A DNA stretch of 39,900 nt from Solirubrobacterales bacterium (GTDB lineage: Bacteria; Actinomycetota; Thermoleophilia; Solirubrobacterales; 70-9): contig VRUE01000002.1 of the NCBI GenBank assembly GCA_019456285.1, forward strand, positions 14,028 through 53,927, given 5' to 3'. Position 1 is the stretch's first letter; every line of letters begins with the position of its first letter. A program made the translations under genes and the position numbers. The notes under the pieces were generated by a model. It was given only the letters and a program-made list of their open reading frames with translations. It was not told where the DNA came from and did no database searches. Shown one piece after another: positions 15,020 through 22,176 of this stretch.

Positions 15020-16099
15020 ATGGGATTTCTCAGCCGTAAGACCAAGCCCGCACCCGTGCTCGTCGACGAGCCGCACCCGATCGTCGAGGAGCTGAAGCGC
15101 ATGGAGGAAGCCGTGCCCGAGCAGCCCGCTCGAGCCGGCGACGAGGCCGCGGAGCAGGCGGATCGGGGCCGCGCCGACCGCGCCGACCGCGCCGACCGCG
15201 CCGACCACGCCGACCGCGCTGACCGCGCCGATCACGCCGACCACGCCGAGTCGCCGGCGCGGATGAAGGCCGAGGACCTGATCGCTCCCTCGCGCCACGA
15301 GGTCGCCGCCGAGGAACCGGAGGCCGAGGCGCCGGTCAAGCACGCCGAGGTGTTCGTCTTCGCCAACCAGAAGGGCGGGGTCGCGAAGACGACCACCACC
15401 CTTAACCTCGCCGTCGCCTTCGCCGAGTCCGGCCATCGCGTGCTCTGCATCGACCTCGACCCGCAGGGCAACCTGACGATGAGCCAGGGGGTCGACCCCG
15501 ACAAGGTCGAGAAGAGCCTCTACGACGTGCTCGTCCGCGATATGCCGCTCAGCGAGGTCATCGTCAAGCGCGAGATCGACATCGCGGTCGCCTCGATCGA
15601 CCTGGCCGGCGCCGAGATCGCGATGAGCACCAAGATCGGCCGCGAGCGCTCGCTGGAGAAGGCGCTGAAGGAGGTTTCCGGCAGCTACGACTTCATCTGC
15701 ATCGACACCCCGCCCAGCCTCGGCCTGCTGACGATCAACGCGCTGACGGCGGCGAGCAAGGTGATCATCCCCGTTCAGTGCGAGTATCTGTCGATGCGTG
15801 GGTTGGTCCAGCTCCAGAACACGCTGAAGATGATCCAGGAGAACCTCAACCCGGACGTCAAGGTCGAGGGCATCCTGCCGACCATGCTCGACTCGCGGAC
15901 CGTGCACGCCAAGGAGGCGGTGGAGATCCTCGAGGAGAACTTCGGCGACCTGGTCTTCAAGTCGCGGATCCGCAAGGCGATCAAGTTCGCCGAGGCTCCC
16001 GTGAAGGGGTCCAGCGTGCTCAAGTACGATCCCCGGGGGAACGCCGCGAACTGCTACCGGGAGCTGGCGAAGGAGGTCTTGGCGAATGGCTCGTCATAA
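15020..16099 (+). CDS. Orphan ParA/Soj-like ATPase coupled to ftsZ
   Basis: A 359-residue ParA-type ATPase. The deviant Walker A box is NQKGGVAKTTTTLNLAVA (about residues 116-133), followed by RVLCIDLDPQGNLT, FICIDTPPSLGLLTINAL (Walker B) and PVQCEYLSMRGLVQL, all as in Soj/ParA. ParA ATPases dimerise on ATP, bind DNA non-specifically and position cargo. The first 110 residues are an extra tail. It has a short conserved start (MGFLSRKTKP), an acidic stretch, then eight and a half Arg/His-Ala-Asp tripeptides at residues 51-76. No parB or parS is visible nearby. Its 3' end overlaps the ftsZ start by 14 bases. A role in placing the division ring, like MipZ or PomZ, is inferred from this. Confidence 0.85.
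   Translation: MGFLSRKTKPAPVLVDEPHPIVEELKRMEEAVPEQPARAGDEAAEQADRGRADRADRADRADHADRADRADHADHAESPARMKAEDLIAPSRHEVAAEEPEAEAPVKHAEVFVFANQKGGVAKTTTTLNLAVAFAESGHRVLCIDLDPQGNLTMSQGVDPDKVEKSLYDVLVRDMPLSEVIVKREIDIAVASIDLAGAEIAMSTKIGRERSLEKALKEVSGSYDFICIDTPPSLGLLTINALTAASKVIIPVQCEYLSMRGLVQLQNTLKMIQENLNPDVKVEGILPTMLDSRTVHAKEAVEILEENFGDLVFKSRIRKAIKFAEAPVKGSSVLKYDPRGNAANCYRELAKEVLANGSS
15170..15247 (+). repeat. Nine-base tandem repeat inside the ParA-like gene
   Basis: GCCGACCGC-type 9-mers (some with CAC or CGCT variants) are repeated about eight times in tandem and encode the RAD/HAD tripeptide array in the N-terminal tail. Such arrays change copy number by slippage, so the tail length may vary among strains. 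Confidence 0.85.
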
Positions 16100-17420
16100 G
16101 CGCGCAAGCATGCGCGAGGGTCCCCTCGCCGACCTCTTCCGCTCCACTTTCGACAACGCCCCCACCGACCCGCCTGAGTTCGAGCCGCAGGCGGAGGCTC
16201 CGGCCGAGCCGCCGCCCCCCGAGCCGCCCGCGGCGCCGGAGCGCCTGAAGAAAGTCTTCTCCGAGGAGTCCCAGCTCCCGCCGGGCGGGGAGCCGGTTGT
16301 CGAGAACCCCCGCTACGGCCGCGAGGAGCCCGCGTACGAGCCGCCCGGCAGCGGCAAGCCCCACCAGCCGGTGATTCGCGTCGTCGGGATCGGCGGCGCC
16401 GGCGTCAACGCCGTCAACCGGATGATCGAGGCGCGCATCCCGGGGGTCGAGTTCGTGGCGGTCAACACCGACCTGCAGTCGCTGCAGCTCTGCGTCGCCG
16501 ACGTCACCGTCCACATCGGCGACGAGCAGACGCGTGGGCTGGGCACCGGCGCCGACCCCGAGCTGGGCCACCGCTCCGCCTTCGAGGCGCAGGACGAGAT
16601 CAAGCGCCTGCTGAAGGGCTCCGACATGGTCTTCGTCGCCGCCGGCGCCGGCGGCGGCACCGGCACCGGCGCCGCCCCGGTCATCGCCCGCCTCGCCCGC
16701 GAGGTCGGCGCGCTCACGGTCGGCATCGTCACCAAGCCGTTCAGCTTCGAGGGGACTCGGCGGGGCAGTCAGGCCGACAAGGGGATAGAGGAGCTGGCCG
16801 CCGAGGTCGACACGCTGATCGTCGTCCCCAACGACCGCCTGCTCGAGGTGCTCGACCAGCAGACCTCGATGGTCGAGGCCTTCGAGGTCGCCGACGACGT
16901 GCTGCGCCAGGGTGTGCAGGGCGTCTCCGACCTGGTCACGCTGCCGGCCCTGATCAACCTCGACTTCGCCGACGTGCGGACGATCATGTCCGAGGCCGGC
17001 CGGGCGCTGCTCGGGATCGGCATGGGCAGCGGCGAAGGGCGGGCGTTGCTGGCCGCCGAGAAGGCGATCTCCTCGCCCCTGCTGGAGACCTCGATGGAGG
17101 GGGCGCGCTCGATCCTGCTCTCGATCACCGGCGGGGCGGACCTCTCGCTGGTCGAGGTCAGCGAGGCGGCCAAGGTGGTCGGCGAGGCGGCCCACCCCGA
17201 CGCCAACATCATCTTCGGCGCCAACGTCGATAAGGCGCTGGGCGACCAGGTCTGGGTGACAGTCGTGGCGACCCGCTTCGACGGCCGCGCCGCGCCGCGC
17301 CGCGCCGCCGAGCCGACCATCCGCCGCACCGGGGACACGGGACGCGCCCGCCCGCCGGCCCGGGCCGAGAGCCCCGGCGAGCTGGGAACGTTGGACGTCC
17401 CCGAGTTCCTCCCGGGTTAG
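16086..17420 (+). CDS. ftsZ: FtsZ cell-division GTPase with a long N-terminal extension
   Basis: The 444-residue tubulin homologue that forms the division ring. GTP-binding begins with VVGIGGAGVNAVNRMIE (about residues 99-115), the tubulin signature GGGTGTG is at 189-195, and the T7 synergy loop is NLDFADV (291-297). The C-terminal peptide DVPEFLPG matches the conserved tail that binds partner proteins. The unusual part is about 85 residues before the fold. It has a short possible amphipathic start (REGPLADLFRSTFD) and a Pro/Glu-rich linker, whereas FtsZ normally starts within some 10-20 residues of its first strand. AGGAGG (16071-16076) nine bases ahead of ATG 16086 supports this start inside the parA-like gene. 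Confidence 0.95.
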   Translation: MARHKRASMREGPLADLFRSTFDNAPTDPPEFEPQAEAPAEPPPPEPPAAPERLKKVFSEESQLPPGGEPVVENPRYGREEPAYEPPGSGKPHQPVIRVVGIGGAGVNAVNRMIEARIPGVEFVAVNTDLQSLQLCVADVTVHIGDEQTRGLGTGADPELGHRSAFEAQDEIKRLLKGSDMVFVAAGAGGGTGTGAAPVIARLAREVGALTVGIVTKPFSFEGTRRGSQADKGIEELAAEVDTLIVVPNDRLLEVLDQQTSMVEAFEVADDVLRQGVQGVSDLVTLPALINLDFADVRTIMSEAGRALLGIGMGSGEGRALLAAEKAISSPLLETSMEGARSILLSITGGADLSLVEVSEAAKVVGEAAHPDANIIFGANVDKALGDQVWVTVVATRFDGRAAPRRAAEPTIRRTGDTGRARPPARAESPGELGTLDVPEFLPG

Positions 17421-17431
17421 CCCAATCGCCC

Positions 17432-18940
17432 ATGACCGGGGTTGTCGCGGCCGGCCACCCGATCACCGCGGAGGCGGGGGTCGAAGTGCTGCGCGGGGGC
17501 GGCAACGCGGTCGACGCCGCGGTTGGCGCGGTGCTGACGTCGTTTGCGGTCGAGAGCCCCCTGACGGGCTTTGGAGCCGGCGGCTTCATGATGGTCCATG
17601 AGGACGGAGGCGAGACCGTCCTGGTCGACTTCTTTGTCGCCGCCCCCGGCCAGGACGGGATCGAGCGGGGGGCGGAGCTGGTCCCGGTGCCGGTCCACTT
17701 CGACGAAGAGACGGTGCAGACGTTCTACGTCGGGCCCGCCTCCTGCGGCGTGCCGGGCACGGCGGCGGGCCTGGAGCTGGCGCTGCAGCGGTTCGGCTCG
17801 GCGCCGCTCGGCGAGCTGGCCGGGCCGGCGATCCGGCTGGCCCGCGACGGCGCCCCGGTCAACGCCGAGCAGGCCTACATCCTCCGCATCCTGGCGCCGA
17901 TCCACGAGCGGCTCGAGGGCAGCCGCGAGCTGTACGCGCCGCGGGGGCGGCCGTTGCGCGAGGGCGACGTCTTCCGCTTTCCGGAGCTGGCGGAGGCGCT
18001 GGAGCGGTTCGGCGCCGCGGGGGCCGAGCCCTTCTACCGCGGCGAGGTCGCGGCCGCCCTGAGCGAGTTCACGGTGCGGCACGGCGGCACGCTGGGGCCG
18101 GCCGACCTCGCCGCCTACGAGGCGATCGAGCGGCGGCCGATCCGCGCCCGGTTCCGGGGGACAGACGTGCTGACCAACCCGCCGCCCTCCTCGGGCGGGA
18201 TCCTGATCGCCTACTGCCTCGGCCTGCTGGAGCGGCTGGGCGAGCGCAGCGGCCCCGAGCAGCTCGTCGCCGCGATGGACGCCGCCAACCGCGCCCGCGG
18301 CGAGGCCTTCGCCGAGGCGCTCTACGGCGAGGGGCTGGAGGCGAGCCTGCTCGACCCGGCCGCGCTCGACCTCGCCGCCGGCGACCTGCTCGGCTCGACC
18401 ACTCACATCTCGGTGCTCGACGGCGATGGGATGTGCGCCAGCGTCACCTGCTCGAACGGCTCCGGCTCCGGCGTGCTGGTCCCCGGCACCGGGGTGATCC
18501 TCAACAACATGCTGGGCGAGGAGGACCTCAACCCACTCGGCTTCCACAGCATCGCTCCGGGCCGGCGGGTGCCATCGATGATGGCGCCGACCGTGGTCCT
18601 GCGCGACGGCGGGGTCGAGCTCGGGCTGGGCAGCGCCGGCTCCAACCGGATCCGCTCGGCGATCGTGCAGACGATCGTGCGGGCGCTCGAGGAGGGGATG
18701 GGCGCCGGCGAGGCGGTGCGGGCGCCGCGCCTGCACTTCGAGGCGGGCATCGTCCAGGCCGAGCCCGGGCTCGACGAGGAGGCGCTGGCCCGGATCGAGG
18801 CGGGCGGCGTTCCGGTCGCCCGCCGGCCACGGATCAACCTCTTCTTCGGCGGGGTGCAGGCGGTCGCCCGCGACCGCGAAGGCGGCGCGCTGAGCGGCGG
18901 CGGCGACCCGCGCCGCGGCGGCGCGGTGGCCACCGCCTAG
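17432..18940 (+). CDS. Gamma-glutamyltranspeptidase-like Ntn hydrolase, cytoplasmic
   Basis: A 502-residue GGT-family protein. Early motifs GHPITAEAGVEVLRGGGNAV and the glycine-rich GFGAGGFMM match the large subunit. The self-cleavage site is at GS-TTHISV, with Thr323 as the predicted nucleophile of a 180-residue small subunit. LGSAGSNRIRSAI holds the oxyanion glycines. Canonical GGT needs an Arg in LDFREMAP to bind the gamma-glutamyl alpha-carboxylate. Here the segment reads VDFFVAAP, so Phe68 replaces it, and glutathione may not be the substrate. There is no signal peptide, unlike secreted GGTs. It starts 11 bases after ftsZ and may be co-transcribed. Confidence 0.8.
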   Translation: MTGVVAAGHPITAEAGVEVLRGGGNAVDAAVGAVLTSFAVESPLTGFGAGGFMMVHEDGGETVLVDFFVAAPGQDGIERGAELVPVPVHFDEETVQTFYVGPASCGVPGTAAGLELALQRFGSAPLGELAGPAIRLARDGAPVNAEQAYILRILAPIHERLEGSRELYAPRGRPLREGDVFRFPELAEALERFGAAGAEPFYRGEVAAALSEFTVRHGGTLGPADLAAYEAIERRPIRARFRGTDVLTNPPPSSGGILIAYCLGLLERLGERSGPEQLVAAMDAANRARGEAFAEALYGEGLEASLLDPAALDLAAGDLLGSTTHISVLDGDGMCASVTCSNGSGSGVLVPGTGVILNNMLGEEDLNPLGFHSIAPGRRVPSMMAPTVVLRDGGVELGLGSAGSNRIRSAIVQTIVRALEEGMGAGEAVRAPRLHFEAGIVQAEPGLDEEALARIEAGGVPVARRPRINLFFGGVQAVARDREGGALSGGGDPRRGGAVATA

Positions 18941-19103
18941 ATGATTGATTCCTAATTCCCGTATCCACGGATGACGCGCCTGGCGCGGCGCAGGATCGGC
19001 ACGCACGCCCTCTCGCGTAGCGCTGCTACGCGCCGCGGACGCGCGCACCGCCCCGCTTGGCCAGTCGCGCCCCCGCGGGCACGTTAATTGGGAATCAGTC
19101 ATC
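18941..19103. repeat. Intergenic element with 22-base imperfect terminal inverted repeats
   Basis: The left arm (18941-18962) and right arm (19082-19103, read on the other strand) match at about 18 of 22 positions: ATGATTGATTCC versus ATGACTGATTCC at their ends. Between them lies a perfect hairpin, CGCGTAGC (19014-19021), GCT, GCTACGCG (19025-19032). No gene is evident in the 163 bases. It could be a non-autonomous mobile element (MITE-like) or a long structured terminator. Confidence 0.5.
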
Positions 19104-19185
19104 TAGCGAGAGAAAAGCGCCGGGCGCCGGTTTCACCCGGGCGGCAGGCAGCGTCCGCCGCGCTCTCGCGGGAGAATGGCGCCTC

Positions 19186-20319
19186 GTGCCGGAGCCGCTG
19201 CAGATCGACTTTGAGGCCGAGGGGCTGCTTGACGGGCTCAGCGGCGATGCCCGGGAGGCGCGGCGGGAGCTGCTCGAGCGGCTCGCGGCGGAAGGCGTTC
19301 CCCTCGGGGAGCTGCACGAGGCGGTCGCAGCCGGACGGCTGACCCTGCTGCCGGTCGAGCGGGCGCTGGCCGGGGGTGCCCCCCGCTACACGCCGCGCGA
19401 GGTCGCCGAGATCTCCGGGGTGGAGCTGGACCTGCTGCAGCGCGCGACAGCGGCCCTCGGCATCCCCTATCCCGACCCCGACGAGAGGTCGCTGACCGAG
19501 GCCGAGCTGGAGGCGGCGCGACGGGTGAAGGCGCTTCACGACTCCGGCCTGCCCGAGGAGGGGATGCTGCAGGTGGCGCGCACGATCGGGAGGGCGACGG
19601 CGCGGATCGCTCAGGCCAACCGCGAGCTGAGCGTCCGCACCCTGATGCAGCCCGGCGACACCGAGCGCGACCTGGCGCTGCGCTTTGCCACCGCCGCCGA
19701 ATACATGCAGCCGTTGGTCGAGCCGCTCCTGATCTACGGGCTACGGGCCCACATGCTCGAGCAGATCCGCCGCGACGTGATCGGCGCCGCCGATCTCGCC
19801 TCGGGCGAGATGGGCGCGACCTCCGAGGTCTCGGTCTGCTTCGCGGACCTGGTCGGATTCACCAGGCTCGGGGAGGAGATCGAGCCCGAAGAGCTCGGCC
19901 TCGTCGCCGGGCGGCTGGAGGAGATGGCGACCGCGGTCGCGGACCCGCCGGTGCGACTGGTGAAGTTGATCGGCGACGCGGCGATGCTCGTCTCGACCGA
20001 CGCGGAGCCGCTGATGAGTGCGGCGCTGGGGTTGGTCGACGCCTCCCAGCAGGAGGGAAAGAGGTTCCCGCTCCTGCGGGCCGGCGTCGCCCATGGCGCC
20101 ATCCTCGTCCGGGCCGGCGACTACTACGGCCGCCCGGTCAACCTGGCCAGCCGCCTCACGGCGATTGCCAAGCCGGGCTCCGTCCTGGTGGACGAGGACG
20201 CGAGACGCGCCGCGGGCGAGGGATTCGACTACTCCTTCGCCGGCGAGCGGCGCCTCAAGGGCTTCGACTCGCGCTTCAAGCTCTACCGCGTGCGCCGCGT
20301 AAGCGGCGGGGATGCTTAA
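19186..20319 (+). CDS. Class III adenylate cyclase with Rv1264-type N-terminal regulatory domain
   Basis: A 377-residue soluble enzyme converting ATP to cyclic AMP. Residues 1-175 form a helical regulatory module with a MerR-like start (PRYTPREVAEISGVELDLLQ, then PDPDERSLTEAELEAARRVK and HDSGLPEEGMLQVARTIGRA). It resembles the pH-responsive autoinhibitory domain of mycobacterial Rv1264 and Rv2212. The catalytic domain has metal-binding Asp221 (CFADLVGFT) and Asp264 (LIGDA), the adenine-contacting Lys260, and the transition-state pair Asn/Arg in GRPVNLASRL, so it should be active. GTG 19186, with GGGAG 11 bases upstream, gives the natural N-terminus. Regulation by pH or lipids is inferred from relatives. 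Confidence 0.88.
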   Translation: MPEPLQIDFEAEGLLDGLSGDAREARRELLERLAAEGVPLGELHEAVAAGRLTLLPVERALAGGAPRYTPREVAEISGVELDLLQRATAALGIPYPDPDERSLTEAELEAARRVKALHDSGLPEEGMLQVARTIGRATARIAQANRELSVRTLMQPGDTERDLALRFATAAEYMQPLVEPLLIYGLRAHMLEQIRRDVIGAADLASGEMGATSEVSVCFADLVGFTRLGEEIEPEELGLVAGRLEEMATAVADPPVRLVKLIGDAAMLVSTDAEPLMSAALGLVDASQQEGKRFPLLRAGVAHGAILVRAGDYYGRPVNLASRLTAIAKPGSVLVDEDARRAAGEGFDYSFAGERRLKGFDSRFKLYRVRRVSGGDA

Positions 20320-20340
20320 TGACTGACAGGAAAATAGCCC

Positions 20341-20430
20341 CCAGGCAGCCAGCGCCCCCTCCAACGTGACGCTGTGCCCGAGCGCCTCGAGCTGGCGAAC
20401 GAGGCGCTTCGTCGCACGCTCGGGCGGTCG
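20341..20430 (-). pseudogene. Possible transposase C-terminal remnant with nested hairpins
   Basis: Read on the minus strand, this stretch encodes RATKRLVRQLEALGHSVTLE, a sequence reminiscent of the C-termini of some transposases. There is no start codon or upstream domain. The same DNA contains GCGCCTCG paired with CGAGGCGC and an outer GCCCGAGCG paired with CGCTCGGGC. A decayed insertion sequence end is possible. The call rests on a short match by memory and is weak. Confidence 0.25.
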
Positions 20431-21348
20431 CTAGGCCGGCTTGCGGCCGGAGGTGAGCAGGTTGTAGAAGAGCTCGGCCGGCAGGCGGGGCTCGAACAGC
20501 CGGGTGTCGACCTTCTGCAGGGCGATATAGCTGCGGAAGGCGAAGCGGCGCCAGCCGCAGGGGACCGAGTCGGGCTCGGCGGTCGACTCGACCGTCCGCA
20601 GCCCCCAGCCCCAGGCGTTGGCGAGCAGCTCCTCGCCGCCGACCCGACGGTCCTCGAAGCCGGCGTCGCGCAGCAGCCGTCGCAGATCGGCGGCGGCGAA
20701 GGCGTGGACGTCGACCTCGCCCTCCAGGGCGTGGCCGTTGGACCGCTCGCTCTCCGCGACGGCGCGACGGCGCGCCCGCACCAGGCCCCGCCAGGCCGGG
20801 GCGGCGATCGCCGCGGCCCGCTTCGGGACGGCCGCCAGCCGGTCGCCGTGGCGGGAGGGCTCGCCGCAGAAGGCGATCGCGCCGCCCGGCCGCAGCACGC
20901 GGCGGAACTCCGCGAAGGCCCTGTCGAGATCGGGGATGTGGTGCAGGACCGCGTGGCCGAAGACGATGTCGAAGCTCTCGTCCTCGAACGGCAGCTGCTC
21001 GGCCTCGGTCGCGACCGTGCTCGCCTCCAGGCCCAGCGCCTCGGCCGTGGCCGAGAGGCGGCTCAGCATCCCGGCGGAGATGTCGGTCGCGGTGAGCCGC
21101 TCGATCACTCCGAGCTGGAGCAGGTTGAGCGAGAAGTAGCCGGTGCCCGAGCCGATCTCCAGACCGTCGCCGAAGCTGCGCCCGCCCAGCCCGCCCAGCG
21201 CCTTGACCAGCTTCAGCCGCACCTGCTCCTGGCCGGTCGCGCCGAAGTCGATGCCCCACTTGGCGTCGTACTCGTCGGCCGCCGCGTCGTGGTAGCGGGC
21301 GTTGACGTCCTTGATGTGCTCGGGGGTCGCGGTCGGGGAGGCCGGCAT
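20431..21348 (-). CDS. Class I SAM-dependent methyltransferase
   Basis: A 305-residue methyltransferase. Motif I is GDGLEIGSGTGYFSLNLL (SAM-binding glycine loop), motif II TATDISAGMLSRL, the acidic-aromatic motif EDESFDIVFGHAVLHHIPDL, and post-motif LRPGGAIAFCGEPSRHGD. This is the Methyltransf_11/UbiE-like fold. A C-terminal region of about 120 residues (VDVHAFAAADLRRLLRDAGF onward, ending in PAELFYNLLTSGRK) is not typical of small-molecule enzymes and may hold the acceptor site. The substrate is not identifiable. It is transcribed away from the glucan cluster across a 66-base divergent promoter region with a palindrome. Confidence 0.85.
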   Translation of the reverse strand: MPASPTATPEHIKDVNARYHDAAADEYDAKWGIDFGATGQEQVRLKLVKALGGLGGRSFGDGLEIGSGTGYFSLNLLQLGVIERLTATDISAGMLSRLSATAEALGLEASTVATEAEQLPFEDESFDIVFGHAVLHHIPDLDRAFAEFRRVLRPGGAIAFCGEPSRHGDRLAAVPKRAAAIAAPAWRGLVRARRRAVAESERSNGHALEGEVDVHAFAAADLRRLLRDAGFEDRRVGGEELLANAWGWGLRTVESTAEPDSVPCGWRRFAFRSYIALQKVDTRLFEPRLPAELFYNLLTSGRKPA

Positions 21349-21363
21349 CGGGCGGGAACTCTA

Positions 21364-21394
21364 CGCCGAACGGCGCAATGCACGGGACCCGTGC
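21364..21394. promoter_or_regulatory. Palindromes in the divergent methyltransferase promoter region
   Basis: CGCCG-AA-CGGCG lies at about 21364-21375, and the perfect GCACGGG-A-CCCGTGC lies at 21380-21394. Both are between the minus-strand methyltransferase start (21348) and the plus-strand one (21415). They are candidate operators shared by the two directions. Confidence 0.4.
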
Positions 21395-21414
21395 CCGCAA
21401 TACGGTCCCCGCCC

Positions 21415-22176
21415 GTGGATCGTGAGCACCTGCAGCTGAACCAGCCGCCGGGGGTGCCGCCGCTGCCGCTGACCGGCGAGCGGACGCTGCCCGACGTGCC
21501 GGAGGAGAACTACTGGTACCGGCGGCATCTGGCCGTCTACGAGTGGATCGCGGCGCGGGCCGCCGGCAGGCGCGTGGTCGACATGGCCTGCGGCGAGGGC
21601 TACGGCTCCGACGTGCTTGCGGGCGCGGCGGAGAGCGTGGTCGGGGTCGACGCCGACCCGGAGGCGCACGAGCACGCGCGGCGGCGCTACGTGCGGCCCA
21701 ACCTTCGCTTCGAGCGCGACCTGGTCGAGAGCTTCTCGGAGCCCTGCGACGCGGTCGTCTTCCTGCAGACGATCGAGCACGTCCGCGACGCGGGCGCGAT
21801 CCTCGAGCGCTTCAAGTCGGTGCTGGCCCCCGGCGGGGTCGCCTACGTCTCCACCCCGAACCTGCTCACCCTGGCGCCGCCCGGCGCCGAGAAGTCCGAC
21901 AACCCGTGGCACCTGCGCGAGTACCGGGCCCGGGAGTTCCGCGCCCTCTGCGAGGAGCGCTTCGAGCGGGTGGAGCTGCTCGGCCTCTTCCACGCCCGCA
22001 GGCTGCGCGCCCACGAGATCTCCTTGAAGCTGGGCTGGGACCGGGTCCACAAGGCGCTCCGCCTCACGGCCCCCTTCTACGACCGCTTCACCCCCTCGAT
22101 CTCCAGTTCCGACTTTGCCCTCCGGGAGGACAACCTGGACAGAGCCCTCGACTTCCTCGCCGTCTGCCATGCATGA
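21415..22176 (+). CDS. SAM-dependent methyltransferase, Rv3030-like position in a glucan cluster
   Basis: A 253-residue methyltransferase. Its N-terminus LPDVPEENYWYRRHLAVYEW leads into motif I VVDMACGEGYGSDVLA, then VVGVDADPEAHEHARRRYV, and AVVFLQTIEHVRDAGAILER and VAYVSTPNLLTLAPPG. In Mycobacterium tuberculosis a methyltransferase (Rv3030), a GH57 enzyme (Rv3031) and a GT4 glucosyltransferase (Rv3032) lie in this order and make methylglucose lipopolysaccharide. The same three families occur here in the same order and strand. GTG 21415 is the first start that avoids running through the opposite-strand gene. Its end overlaps the GH57 gene by eight bases. Confidence 0.82.
   Translation: MDREHLQLNQPPGVPPLPLTGERTLPDVPEENYWYRRHLAVYEWIAARAAGRRVVDMACGEGYGSDVLAGAAESVVGVDADPEAHEHARRRYVRPNLRFERDLVESFSEPCDAVVFLQTIEHVRDAGAILERFKSVLAPGGVAYVSTPNLLTLAPPGAEKSDNPWHLREYRAREFRALCEERFERVELLGLFHARRLRAHEISLKLGWDRVHKALRLTAPFYDRFTPSISSSDFALREDNLDRALDFLAVCHA

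Noticed and set aside
15170-15247. Tandem 9-mers considered as a CRISPR-like or other non-coding repeat
   Set aside because: Units are contiguous, in frame and encode the Arg/His-Ala-Asp array of the ParA-like tail; no spacers and no cas genes exist.
15020-16099. ParA-like gene considered as part of a plasmid-type partition locus
   Set aside because: No parB, parS or replication gene is near, and it is coupled to ftsZ, so a chromosomal division role is more likely.
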